Shown one piece after another: positions 1 through 8,060 of a stretch of 27,261 nt of DNA. Under the pieces are notes generated by a model. The model searched no databases and was not told the origin of the DNA. It saw only the letters and a list, made by a program, of their open reading frames with translations. This stretch comes from a virus: positions 1 through 27,261 of IMG/VR virus record IMGVR_UViG_3300006810_008931; one strand, 5' to 3'. The position numbers and the translations under genes are program-made. Position 1 is the first letter of the stretch, and the number at the start of each line of letters is the position of its first letter.

Positions 1-104
1 ACGACGCCGACAGCCAGAAGCACGAGTACCTGACCGAGTGCGGTCTGGAACTCTTGCAGGATAAGGTCCACACCCACATCAAGAACTGGTCGTCTAACGC
101 ATAA
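1..104 (+). CDS. 3' end of a virion gene, probably major capsid protein (partial)
   Basis: An open frame runs in from the left edge, with its first complete codon at base 3, and gives 33 residues (from DADSQKHEYLTECGLEL to KNWSSNA) before TAA at 102-104. The fragment is too short to identify on its own. The call rests on position. It ends just before a strong terminator and sits directly upstream of the adaptor and nozzle genes, which is where the major capsid gene lies in T7-like podoviruses. Many phage capsid proteins also end in a beta strand/helix with acidic and aromatic residues like this one. A scaffold or capsid-decoration protein cannot be excluded. Confidence 0.45.
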   Translation, partial: DADSQKHEYLTECGLELLQDKVHTHIKNWSSNA

Positions 105-135
105 GGACGACGACAACTTGATGTCGCTCTAAGTT

Positions 136-165
136 AAGGGTGCCCTTTCGGGGGCACCCTTTTTT
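136..165 (+). terminator. Rho-independent terminator after the capsid-like gene
   Basis: A perfect 10-bp stem (AAGGGTGCCC at 136-145 with GGGCACCCTT at 152-161) closes a 6-base loop and runs into a T tract ending at 165. It follows the upstream stop codon by about 30 bases and precedes the next start by 15. This is the strongest intrinsic terminator in the window. No obvious promoter lies between it and the next gene, so the tail genes probably depend on partial read-through, which would make the capsid message the most abundant. Confidence 0.9.
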
Positions 166-179
166 ATGGAGTTCTATAT

Positions 180-461
180 ATGAGTGAAGATGATTCCACG
201 CCGAAGCCGAAGAGGCGAGCGCCCCGGACGAAGGTATCTGCGCCGAAGGATGAGCCCCCCACGACGAAGCCTGCGCCTAAAAAGACTGGCCCGATATATT
301 TCAGGTCCGCAGAACCAGAACCCTTGGCCTTCTCTATACGTGAGAGACGTGCGGCTCGTCGGCCAGATGGAAGATTAGAGTGGCGTTTCTCACCCGAGGA
401 CGCTGAAAAAGTCCGCCGACACTCTCATGTGGTTGGTGGCCGTGTTGTGGAAGTGAAGTAA
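180..461 (+). CDS. Small basic protein of unknown function in the head-tail block
   Basis: A 93-residue protein that I do not recognise. Its first 40 residues are Lys/Arg/Pro-rich and low in complexity (for example KPKRRAPRTK and TKPAPKKTG), so probably disordered and nucleic-acid- or capsid-binding. Residues 50-93 look folded, with a charged helix (IRERRAARRPDG) and a C-terminal beta-like stretch (VVGGRVVEVK). The ATG at 180 has GGAG at 168-171, eight bases upstream, which supports the start. The gene lies 15 bases after the terminator and ends one base before the adaptor gene. A head-decoration, head-completion or scaffold-like role is possible but only positional. Confidence 0.7.
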   Translation: MSEDDSTPKPKRRAPRTKVSAPKDEPPTTKPAPKKTGPIYFRSAEPEPLAFSIRERRAARRPDGRLEWRFSPEDAEKVRRHSHVVGGRVVEVK

Positions 462-462
462 C

Positions 463-948
463 GTGGCAGAGACAAGCGATTTCAACCCGCACATTCGTAA
501 CGTCAACTCTCCGCTGGAGACCCTGATCCTTCAGGCGCTTCGGCGTTTTGGCGATTACGCACCGTCGACGGCATCTGGTGACACGATCATCATGTTCATT
601 GAGTTTGCCAACCAGATCATAGACGAAGTGCGGATGCACCCATATTGGGATGGAACTGAAATCGACTATTACGAGCATCCATCTGAGGCTCGTGCCATAC
701 CTGACAACATCATCGTGGCTGGCCTGCTGTTTCATTATGCGATGCAGCAGGCCAGCGAGAAGTTCCAGATGTATAGTCAGTCTTACATTCGGACTATGAA
801 TCAAGAGCTTTGGCGTCGTCTTAACGGCGGCAACACCAAGATACAAATGCGCGTCATGGATAATGGGTCCAACCCTCATTATGTCCAAGACGCTAAGACG
901 AGTGAGATCAACGGCCTGCTGGCTGACGACGCGAAACGGTATCAATGA
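463..948 (+). CDS. Head-tail adaptor / tail accessory protein (T7 gp11- or P22 gp4-like)
   Basis: A 161-residue mostly helical protein. Its size and the pattern of long amphipathic helices (around residues 40-62 and 88-125, the latter with LLFHYAMQQASEKFQMY) fit the adaptor proteins that sit between portal and nozzle in podoviruses (P22 gp4 is 166 residues, T7 gp11 196). The start is GTG at 463, one base after the previous stop, with purine-rich GAAGTGAAG just upstream; no ATG gives a comparable N-terminus. It overlaps the next gene by ATGA, so the two are translationally coupled. The call combines size, helical pattern and position immediately before the nozzle-like gene; no signature residue proves it. 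Confidence 0.6.
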   Translation: MAETSDFNPHIRNVNSPLETLILQALRRFGDYAPSTASGDTIIMFIEFANQIIDEVRMHPYWDGTEIDYYEHPSEARAIPDNIIVAGLLFHYAMQQASEKFQMYSQSYIRTMNQELWRRLNGGNTKIQMRVMDNGSNPHYVQDAKTSEINGLLADDAKRYQ

Positions 949-2441
949 GCAGCAGCTATAAAAGCCCGGCAGGTATCAAACTCCGCACATCTGGCTATGA
1001 CACGTTCATGGGTCTGGATGTGTCGCGTGATACCGCTGCGCTCGACACTGGCGAGCAGCAACACCTCTCCCAATGCGAAAATGGTTTTTGCGATTGGCGC
1101 GGTCAGGTGTGCCGTGATGCGGGTGCCGACTTTGTGCAGGGTCTGCGCCCGGTTGAGGAGATCTGCTTTTATTCGTCTGAGAAGGTTGTCTATGCAGAGC
1201 GTGCCGGTGACGGGATCAACCTTGTCAGCGAAGACGATCACATTAAGTTGACTGCCTTTCCCTTGTCGTCGGTTGTCACCAGCGCCGTCTTCAACAAAAA
1301 GGCAATCTTCTTTTCCTCTGGCCAGCCGGTGCAGCGCTATGACGGGACAAACTACACGGTAAACACCAGCCCTGCTCTGGCTGCGCTTCAGCCGAGCTTT
1401 GGTGTTGCGGTCGCCCGGCGGTTAGCTGTGTCTGGTATTCGCGGAAGAGAGACAGAAATTCACCTGTCTCGCGTAGATGACGATGGAATTTTTCCAGAAG
1501 ATGAGGCGATTGATAGCACAAATGTATTGCGTGCGGGCTATATCGACATCGGCAATCAGCTCGGTACGTCTGAAATCATCACGGGTCTGGCCAAGTTTGA
1601 ACAGTCTCGTCTTGCGGTTTTCACCAATGACCGTGTTTTGATTTATCAGATCGACGCCAACATCAATCTTTGGGCTTTGGACGACCGCGCCTCTATTAAC
1701 ATTGGCTGTCTTAGTCACAGCACCATCCAGCGTGCGGGCACCGACATCCTGTTCTGCTCTCGCTCTGGCGTGCATAGTCTGCGCCGCTCTGTGGAGAATG
1801 GCCTGACTATTGAGGGAGCTTCTCTTTCTGACAAGGTCGACATTCTATATCGCGAATTGCTGGCTTCGGTAAAAGATCCCAAGCAAATCAAGGCAGTATA
1901 CGATCAGGACCTTGGCCAATACCACATTTTCTTCCCGCAGTCTGGCGGGATCATTTCCAAGCGGCTGACGCTAACGCTGCGCTCTGGCGAGCTGGGCCCG
2001 TCTTGGTCGACGGGTGAGTTTCTCAATGCACGCAGTGGCGCATTCCTTGGCGGTCGTCTTGTGTACGGAACATCTGGTGGCATCTACAACGTCCGCAAGA
2101 TCGAAGACGAAGCGGAAGTTCATCCGGACATGGTAATCACAACCCCTATGCTCTGGCATGGGTCTTTCGTCGATACGAAGTCTGTGCAGTCTATTTTGCT
2201 GCAGGCAACAGGCAATGGTGATGCCAAACTGGAGATTATTGATGACGAGGGAAACACTCTCGCATCTCAGGATTTCCAAATATCGGAAAGTCCGGACGAC
2301 AACTCCTTCCAAAATGTACCACTATCCCGACAGTATGAGCGCCCGCTGTCGGTTCGATACAGGGGTGCTCAATATCGTTTAACCGTCGCAGGGAAAGGTC
2401 TCTGTCGCATCATTGGCTTTGGTGTTCTGATAAGGAAGTAA
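945..2441 (+). CDS. Tail nozzle / DNA stabilisation protein (T7 gp12- or P22 gp10-like)
   Basis: A 498-residue protein rich in short beta strands and aromatic/Gly turns throughout, as expected of the propeller-like tail-tube proteins that form the nozzle below the adaptor and seal packaged DNA. Repeated strand-turn patterns are visible, such as LAVFTNDRVLIYQID near residue 225 and DILFCSRSGVHSLRRS near 270. The C-terminal quarter looks like a beta sandwich. Three cysteines (C44, C49, C56) lie close together near the N-terminus and could bind metal. ATG at 945 overlaps the adaptor stop, which fits co-assembly of the two products. It is shorter than T7 gp12 and close to P22 gp10 in length. Family assignment is by size, fold pattern and synteny. 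Confidence 0.6.
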   Translation: MSSSYKSPAGIKLRTSGYDTFMGLDVSRDTAALDTGEQQHLSQCENGFCDWRGQVCRDAGADFVQGLRPVEEICFYSSEKVVYAERAGDGINLVSEDDHIKLTAFPLSSVVTSAVFNKKAIFFSSGQPVQRYDGTNYTVNTSPALAALQPSFGVAVARRLAVSGIRGRETEIHLSRVDDDGIFPEDEAIDSTNVLRAGYIDIGNQLGTSEIITGLAKFEQSRLAVFTNDRVLIYQIDANINLWALDDRASINIGCLSHSTIQRAGTDILFCSRSGVHSLRRSVENGLTIEGASLSDKVDILYRELLASVKDPKQIKAVYDQDLGQYHIFFPQSGGIISKRLTLTLRSGELGPSWSTGEFLNARSGAFLGGRLVYGTSGGIYNVRKIEDEAEVHPDMVITTPMLWHGSFVDTKSVQSILLQATGNGDAKLEIIDDEGNTLASQDFQISESPDDNSFQNVPLSRQYERPLSVRYRGAQYRLTVAGKGLCRIIGFGVLIRK

Positions 2442-2442
2442 G

Positions 2443-3990
2443 ATGGCACGTCTCAGGCAACAAAATCCGCAGAACTACATCTCAAGCTCCAACATCAGTG
2501 CCGAGTTTGAAAATGTGGTTCGCTATATTAACGCAGCAGAGCTGGGTGATAAGACGATAGGCGAGCTTCTCGATCAGATCTTCGACACCAATGGTGAGTG
2601 GGATGGTCCTATTGAGATCAGGCTCGACAGCTCTGCTGGCTTGCAGTACCGCGTCGGCAACTACACTGGCGCAGAGGTTGGCTGGGAGACAATCACCACG
2701 ATTGAGAGCCTTCGCGGTCCTGCTGGCCGCGATGTTGGTGACATTGGGGCTCCGATTATTCACGCTCGTCAAGACACAACTGCGACTGCGGCGCAGACTG
2801 TTGTGTCCTATGCGCATGATTCTGATGATGAGCTGATCGTCTTCGTAGACGGCGTGTTGAAAGTTCCCGGCGCATCGAATGACTACACCAACAGTGCCGC
2901 TGCCGACACGGTTACGTTTACTTCCGCCTTCTCTGGCGGTGAGATTGTTACGATCTACAAAATCCGCGCCACGGCGATCACCGGGTTTACGCGCTCTGAT
3001 ACCGTAACTACCGCAAGCCAGACCGTGTTCCCCTTTGTACATGACACGACTGCTGTGCTGCAGGTTTACAAGAACGGCATCCTTCAGCGAGCTGGCGGAT
3101 CAAATGACTATGTCTCGAATGCTGAAACGGACACGGTTACGTTCACTTCTGCCGTTCCATCTGGCAACACGGTGTCGATCATTACCGTGGAGAACACCAC
3201 GACGAACGCGGTAACGGGTCTGATGCTGGAAGGCACATACACTGACACTGCCACTGGACTTATTCCGTACAGCGCTCTTGGGCTGGCGGACGGCGATGTG
3301 CCGCAAGCCAAGGTCAATGGTTTGGTTGCTCACATTGCCAATGCTGCGAAGATCACGATTTCGTCTAGCGCTCCTGTTGCCCCTGCCACTGGCGATCTCT
3401 GGCTGGACACGTCGCTGTCTCCGAACATCCTGAAATTTTACGACGGCACGCAATTCCTGCGGACCTCCCCTGAAAGTGGGCTGCCGACATTTACAACGTC
3501 AGATGCTGGCAAGGTCGTTAGCGTAAACGGGACGGGCACAGCGCTCGTTTATGCCGACATTGACCTGACATCTGTTGTGCCGGTCACACAGAAGGGTGCG
3601 GCCAATGGTGTCGCCACGCTTGATTCATCTGGTCGTCTTCCGGCTACGCAGCTTCCTTCTGCGGTTACGACGTTCAGCATTTACGACGCGCAGACCGGCA
3701 ACGTGGCCAATGGCGCTTTCACCATTCAACGCATCTTTAAGGAGCGGGTGCGGATCATAGGGATCAGCGTTATCTGTGCCTCTGGCACAGCCGATGTGCA
3801 GATTCAAATCAACGGAGTTTCAGTTGGCTCGACTTACGGAGTTAGCTCGGCTGGCACGGAAGTAACGCTGTCAACGCCGCAAGAAGTTGATGCGCTTTCG
3901 ACCTCCAAACGAATTGGTTATGTTGTGACCAATGAAGCATCCCTCGTGGATCTCGAAGTAACTCTTGCACTGGAGATTTTGAGTTCCTAA
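2443..3990 (+). CDS. Tail fibre protein with duplicated beta modules
   Basis: A 515-residue probable host-recognition fibre. The N-terminal part (about 1-90) would attach to the tail and is followed by a short collagen-like turn, RGPAGRD (91-97). Two related modules of about 70 residues then follow (about 107-176 and 183-250). Both carry a version of TASQTVxxxxHD, a VYKNG/VFVDG strand, SNDY, and DTVTFTSA. Later segments have the fibre-type sequence GVATLDSSGRLPATQLP (about 385-402), and a C-terminal beta domain of about 110 residues with alternating hydrophobic residues likely forms the trimeric tip. AGGAAG at 2433-2438 precedes the ATG. No catalytic depolymerase motif is evident. Its place after the nozzle gene matches podoviral order. 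Confidence 0.75.
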   Translation: MARLRQQNPQNYISSSNISAEFENVVRYINAAELGDKTIGELLDQIFDTNGEWDGPIEIRLDSSAGLQYRVGNYTGAEVGWETITTIESLRGPAGRDVGDIGAPIIHARQDTTATAAQTVVSYAHDSDDELIVFVDGVLKVPGASNDYTNSAAADTVTFTSAFSGGEIVTIYKIRATAITGFTRSDTVTTASQTVFPFVHDTTAVLQVYKNGILQRAGGSNDYVSNAETDTVTFTSAVPSGNTVSIITVENTTTNAVTGLMLEGTYTDTATGLIPYSALGLADGDVPQAKVNGLVAHIANAAKITISSSAPVAPATGDLWLDTSLSPNILKFYDGTQFLRTSPESGLPTFTTSDAGKVVSVNGTGTALVYADIDLTSVVPVTQKGAANGVATLDSSGRLPATQLPSAVTTFSIYDAQTGNVANGAFTIQRIFKERVRIIGISVICASGTADVQIQINGVSVGSTYGVSSAGTEVTLSTPQEVDALSTSKRIGYVVTNEASLVDLEVTLALEILSS

Positions 3991-4409
3991 TGACAGTCAA
4001 CGCCATCACGAAGAACCAGAAAGCGATAGCCCTGATCTCTGGCATGAAGATTGGGCGCGGTCGTTTGCCGGAGCCGAACAGCTCCATTGGTTTTGAGAAG
4101 GATGGCAAGCTGGTGGGGGCTGTTGTCTTCAACAACTTCACGGGGCGGGACATTTGGGTTTCGGTATGGTCGGACGACAAATCCATCTGGACCCGTAAAA
4201 ACATGAAGATAATGTGCGACTACCCTTTCAACATTTGCAGGGTTAAGCGCATCTCTACAGTTGTGCGAAGTGGCAACAAGAAGGCCATCAAGCTCAACAA
4301 GCAGTTTGGTTTCGTCGAAGAGGGGGTCTCTCGCCGTCTGTTCGGGGATGATGAAGATGGAGATGGGGTCTTTTTCGGGCTCCTGAAAGAAGATTGCAGG
4401 TGGCTTTAA
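3990..4409 (+). CDS. GNAT-fold virion protein (T7 gp13-like)
   Basis: A 139-residue protein with a GNAT-like second half. Around residues 87-116 it has a strand (RISTVVRSGN), then a helix and the turn KLNKQFGFVEEG, matching the acetyl-CoA-binding motif A/B region of N-acetyltransferases, where a GN..A...N..GF..EG pattern is usual. T7 gene 13 lies at the equivalent position and also has a GNAT-like fold; its product is needed for assembly of the internal core. The start overlaps the fibre stop by one base (TAATG), and the product is almost the length of T7 gp13 (138). It could be a structural factor that has lost catalysis or an active acetyltransferase that modifies a virion or host protein. 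Confidence 0.7.
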   Translation: MTVNAITKNQKAIALISGMKIGRGRLPEPNSSIGFEKDGKLVGAVVFNNFTGRDIWVSVWSDDKSIWTRKNMKIMCDYPFNICRVKRISTVVRSGNKKAIKLNKQFGFVEEGVSRRLFGDDEDGDGVFFGLLKEDCRWL

Positions 4410-6440
4410 ATGTCTAAAGATTCCCCGTCCCCTCCCCCGCCTCCGCCGGATTATAGTCGCCAGATCCAACAGAATGTTTCTGGTGAAAACCGCAGCCGCG
4501 AGCAGCAGGCGCGTCAGTACAATGAACGGATCAATGCCTTTAACCAAGCGCTGTCTCAGTATGGCTCTGGCATTAGCGGACTGTCTGATCAGTTTGGTGG
4601 CTTTAGCATTGCGACGGAGGACCCGCAGCTTTCATCCTTTCAAGGCCAGATCGATGAGTATCAGCGCAACCTTGGCAACTTCTTGGCTGGCGATGTTGGT
4701 TTCCTAGGTGTCAACTTCGAGCAGCCAGAGAGCCAGACGCAGGGTGGGATTGACTTTTCCAACTTGGATTTCAGCGGCATGGGTGGTGAGCGTGAGGGTG
4801 TGGGGACGATTGCTCCCGGCACAAACCTACCATTTGTTATGGGCAATGTTCCAACCCAGTCTGGCCTGCAGTATGACGAATTCGGTTTGCCGCTTGATCC
4901 CGGCTTCTCACCGACGGGGACAGCGTATGGCGAAACTGTGGCATATGATGTGCCCAACCTTCAGGACCTCAACCTCTCACTGGCTCGCAATTATCTCGGC
5001 GAGCTTGATGCGTTGGAACGTCAGCTTCAGGGTTTGCAGAGTCAGCGCCAAGCAGAGCTTGGGCGCATTGAAGACTTCTTTGGTGGGGCTGTAGATCGCT
5101 ACAACGAACAGGACATTGATGCCCGGTTCCTTGATTTAAATACAAATTTTGATCGCTACCTTGCGGAAGTCGAGCGCGAGCGTAATCGTCTTAATCAATT
5201 CAAGAGCCTGATTGATGTGGGCAGCCAGCGCCAACTGGCCCTCGACGAGCTGGCTGAACTGGAAAGCTTTCTGCAGGGGCGCATCGGGGAGCGCGATGTT
5301 GAACAGGCGCGTATTGACGCATTCCGCGAGGATTTGCGCAATCGCTTAGGCGGTCTGGAGAGCGAGCTGGGCGGTTTGTCAATCGCAGATCTGACTGACC
5401 CAAGCGGGTACAATCAGCGTATAGGAGAAATAGAAGACCTCCTTGCTGGCTTCGAGTCAGAGCTGAACACGAACTTTGGCAGGGAAAGCGGCGATCTCAG
5501 CGACATCGAAAGAATGCTGTCTGACCTGCAGCGGCAGCGCACGAGCGAAGAGCGTCGTCTTGAAACCATGGGTGGTGGGTTTGAAAACCTTGCCCGCTCC
5601 CTGCAGCGTCGCGCATCACGTCTTGATCCTTATGATCTGTATGCTCTTCAAAACCTTGAGGATGAGCTGGACTTCCTGCGTCAGGACATCAGCGGCGTTG
5701 ATTCACCGCTGGCATATGACTTCAGCGGAACAACGGGCACGATTGATGAGGCGCTTGCCCAGCTTCAAAACATATACGGCCAGCGCTCTGAACTTCTTGG
5801 TGCCGAGCGTCAGGACGTTGCCAACCTCCTGTCTGGCCTGACGGATATTCAGGATTACGACGAGGGCGGCCTGCGCGATCTGCGTGCCCAGCTTGAAAGT
5901 GAGTTCGGTGATCTGTCCCGCTTCTCTGGCGGGCTGACCGAAAACCAGCAGGCCATCCAAGACGCGCTGTCTCAGATTGATGATCGTCTTCGTGGGCTTG
6001 GTGCAACGCGGCGCGGTATCGAAGACGAAGCACTCACTCGTCTTCAGGCTCTGCGCGAACAGGAAATCAGCACGCCAGAAGAGATTGACCAGATCATGCA
6101 GGAACTGCTGGATCTGCGTAATCGTTCTGAGCGCTTCGGTGCGACGCAAGCGGGCGATGAGTTTGCAGCGATTGATGCCCTGCTTGGCCGCGAGGGTTCG
6201 CGCATTGAGCGCCAGCTCGCAGAAAGCGAGGCGCGACGCCAGCGTGAGGCGGCAGAGATTACGCCACTGCTTGATGCGCAGGGCAATCTGCGGTTCCCGA
6301 TGGTTAATCAGTCGACGAGCCTGACGACTGAACAAATTCAATCTTTGCTTTCGCAACTCGGAACGGACGAAGACGAGATCTTTAACCTTGTTAATCCGAA
6401 TGCGTTCTCGCAAAACCTACTAGGCGCACTGGGGACTTAA
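4410..6440 (+). CDS. Long coiled-coil internal virion protein candidate (676 aa)
   Basis: I do not recognise a named family. The protein starts with a proline run (PSPPPPPPDYSRQ, residues 6-18) and then a Gly/Gln/Ser-rich stretch to about residue 180. From about 181 to 610 it is almost continuous heptad-like helix rich in Leu, Glu, Arg and Gln (for example LGELDALERQLQGLQSQR), so a long rod or multimeric coiled coil is likely. The last 50 residues are not coiled. It begins on the base after the GNAT stop, with AGGTGG upstream. As the first of three long helical proteins before the giant gene, it occupies the place of internal core/ejection proteins in T7-like phages. No enzyme motif was seen. 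Confidence 0.7.
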   Translation: MSKDSPSPPPPPPDYSRQIQQNVSGENRSREQQARQYNERINAFNQALSQYGSGISGLSDQFGGFSIATEDPQLSSFQGQIDEYQRNLGNFLAGDVGFLGVNFEQPESQTQGGIDFSNLDFSGMGGEREGVGTIAPGTNLPFVMGNVPTQSGLQYDEFGLPLDPGFSPTGTAYGETVAYDVPNLQDLNLSLARNYLGELDALERQLQGLQSQRQAELGRIEDFFGGAVDRYNEQDIDARFLDLNTNFDRYLAEVERERNRLNQFKSLIDVGSQRQLALDELAELESFLQGRIGERDVEQARIDAFREDLRNRLGGLESELGGLSIADLTDPSGYNQRIGEIEDLLAGFESELNTNFGRESGDLSDIERMLSDLQRQRTSEERRLETMGGGFENLARSLQRRASRLDPYDLYALQNLEDELDFLRQDISGVDSPLAYDFSGTTGTIDEALAQLQNIYGQRSELLGAERQDVANLLSGLTDIQDYDEGGLRDLRAQLESEFGDLSRFSGGLTENQQAIQDALSQIDDRLRGLGATRRGIEDEALTRLQALREQEISTPEEIDQIMQELLDLRNRSERFGATQAGDEFAAIDALLGREGSRIERQLAESEARRQREAAEITPLLDAQGNLRFPMVNQSTSLTTEQIQSLLSQLGTDEDEIFNLVNPNAFSQNLLGALGT

Positions 6441-8039
6441 ATGAGTTTTGCAGCAGCATTTCAGGCAGTTGGCACAGTATCCAACCTGTTGGGTGCGAGG
6501 TCTGCGCAACGTGCAGCCGCCGAGCGATACAACTATGAGGCGGCTGTAGCCCAGCGAGCGCGAGAGCAGATGCAGCGTCAAGCTAACGTGCAAAACCAGC
6601 TTGGCTCTTATTACTCTCAGCTCATGCAGGATCAGGACGAATACTTCCGGGATCTTTACGACGCTGATCTGGCCCGCGCTCAGGAGCTGCAGCGTTACAT
6701 GCGCGAGGGTGACATTGCCAATGAGGCTCGTCTTCAGTCTGAGTTTGAGCGCACATTGCAGCGCCAGCAAATGCAGGACGCGGCGGCACGTGAGCGCCGC
6801 ATGTTTGAGCTGGAGCGGATTGCCAGTGATGACCGCATTTCTCAGGCCGAGCGTGAGCTTGCGCTAGACGATCTTGCGCGTATGCGTGAAGTTGCCCGCG
6901 CCGAACGTGCGCAGGAGCTGGATGCACGTGCTGCTGGCCAAGGCATGTTGGCGTCGGAGTATCAGGATCGCCTGAACCGACTGACAGAAGATCGGATGCA
7001 GAGAGCCCTTGAGCGTCAGCGAGAGGTAGACCGGCAGGATCAGATCATTGCCGAGCTTTCTGGCACGCGGGATCGAATGCGCGACATTCTGGATCGCACT
7101 GGCCGCATTACTCCGCCTGAGCTTTTGGGTCAGGAAGAGATCGACCGCCGCGCTGATGAGTATTACGGCCAGCTTGAGGGTGGTGTCCAAGCAGCCATGG
7201 ATCGTGCGCTCTCCACTGGCGAAGCTGACATGATCCGTCGGGGCATGGATGTTGGTGGAGCATCTAATGAGCAGCGCTCTGAGATCCTTGCTCGTCTTAT
7301 GCCACAGCTTCAGCAGGCCCAGATCGCCGCACGTCAGTCTGCATCACGTGATGTCGCCGGTCTGAACCGCATCGAACAGGATCAATTTGCATTGCTGCGT
7401 CAGGCACTTAGCGACGAGCTGGCTCGCGAACAAACTGTCGGCCAGTCTGGTCTTGATCTCATGGCTCGTCTTGGGGCTGCGCCGAGCGCAGTCTATGACG
7501 CGAATGTTGGCTCTGCATTCAATGCGGCCCTTCTTGATCCACGCACAAGCGAGCTGAATGCCCGTGGTGCGTTGGATATTGCAAGCCTGCTGCGAAATGT
7601 AAGCGCACCAAGCGCTGGCATCTCGGACATCTTGAGACCGCAAAACATTGCCTACAATCGCAGCGCTCAGGACGCAACGATTGAGGGACCGAACCTCAAC
7701 ACTTATGACTTTGGCGGCTTCTATAGCCGAGGCATGGGTGGTCTTGGTGACGTTATGAGGGATGCTTCTGTAGCGGAAAGTCGCGGATTCAACCGGGCAA
7801 GGGAGGCGGCCATTAACTACGGAGCTTTGCGGCAAAACGCCTCCGAAGGATTTGGCCGGTTCTTGGATAAACGGTTCCCCAATATATTTGACGAAGGCAA
7901 TGCTTTGGGGGCGTTTGGTGGATTGTTTGGTGGTAAGAAAACGTCTGAACCTAAAGTAGACATGACCCCAACATCTTTGTTGTCAGGGTTCACCAAAACG
8001 GACGAGTTTGATGACGATCCGCTTGCGGGCATTTATTAA
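6441..8039 (+). CDS. Internal virion protein candidate with N-terminal hydrophobic helix (532 aa)
   Basis: Residues 2-18 form a small-residue hydrophobic helix (SFAAAFQAVGTVSNLLGA) followed by a Gln/Arg/Ala/Glu-rich coiled coil to about residue 275. This layout resembles T7 gp14, the internal protein that inserts in the outer membrane during DNA ejection, although gp14 is much shorter (about 196 residues). The second half is less helical and ends in a Gly-rich stretch (GNALGAFGGLFGGKK) and an acidic tail (TDEFDDDPLAGIY). The ATG directly follows the previous stop, with GGGGA as a weak ribosome site. Role is inferred from layout and position; no sequence family was recognised. Confidence 0.7.
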   Translation: MSFAAAFQAVGTVSNLLGARSAQRAAAERYNYEAAVAQRAREQMQRQANVQNQLGSYYSQLMQDQDEYFRDLYDADLARAQELQRYMREGDIANEARLQSEFERTLQRQQMQDAAARERRMFELERIASDDRISQAERELALDDLARMREVARAERAQELDARAAGQGMLASEYQDRLNRLTEDRMQRALERQREVDRQDQIIAELSGTRDRMRDILDRTGRITPPELLGQEEIDRRADEYYGQLEGGVQAAMDRALSTGEADMIRRGMDVGGASNEQRSEILARLMPQLQQAQIAARQSASRDVAGLNRIEQDQFALLRQALSDELAREQTVGQSGLDLMARLGAAPSAVYDANVGSAFNAALLDPRTSELNARGALDIASLLRNVSAPSAGISDILRPQNIAYNRSAQDATIEGPNLNTYDFGGFYSRGMGGLGDVMRDASVAESRGFNRAREAAINYGALRQNASEGFGRFLDKRFPNIFDEGNALGAFGGLFGGKKTSEPKVDMTPTSLLSGFTKTDEFDDDPLAGIY

Positions 8040-8060
8040 TCTTAATATTTAGGAGCCGTC

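Noticed and set aside
5703-6413. A 236-residue minus-strand open frame
   Set aside because: Antisense to the coiled-coil virion protein; low-complexity Leu/Arg-rich translation typical of a shadow frame.
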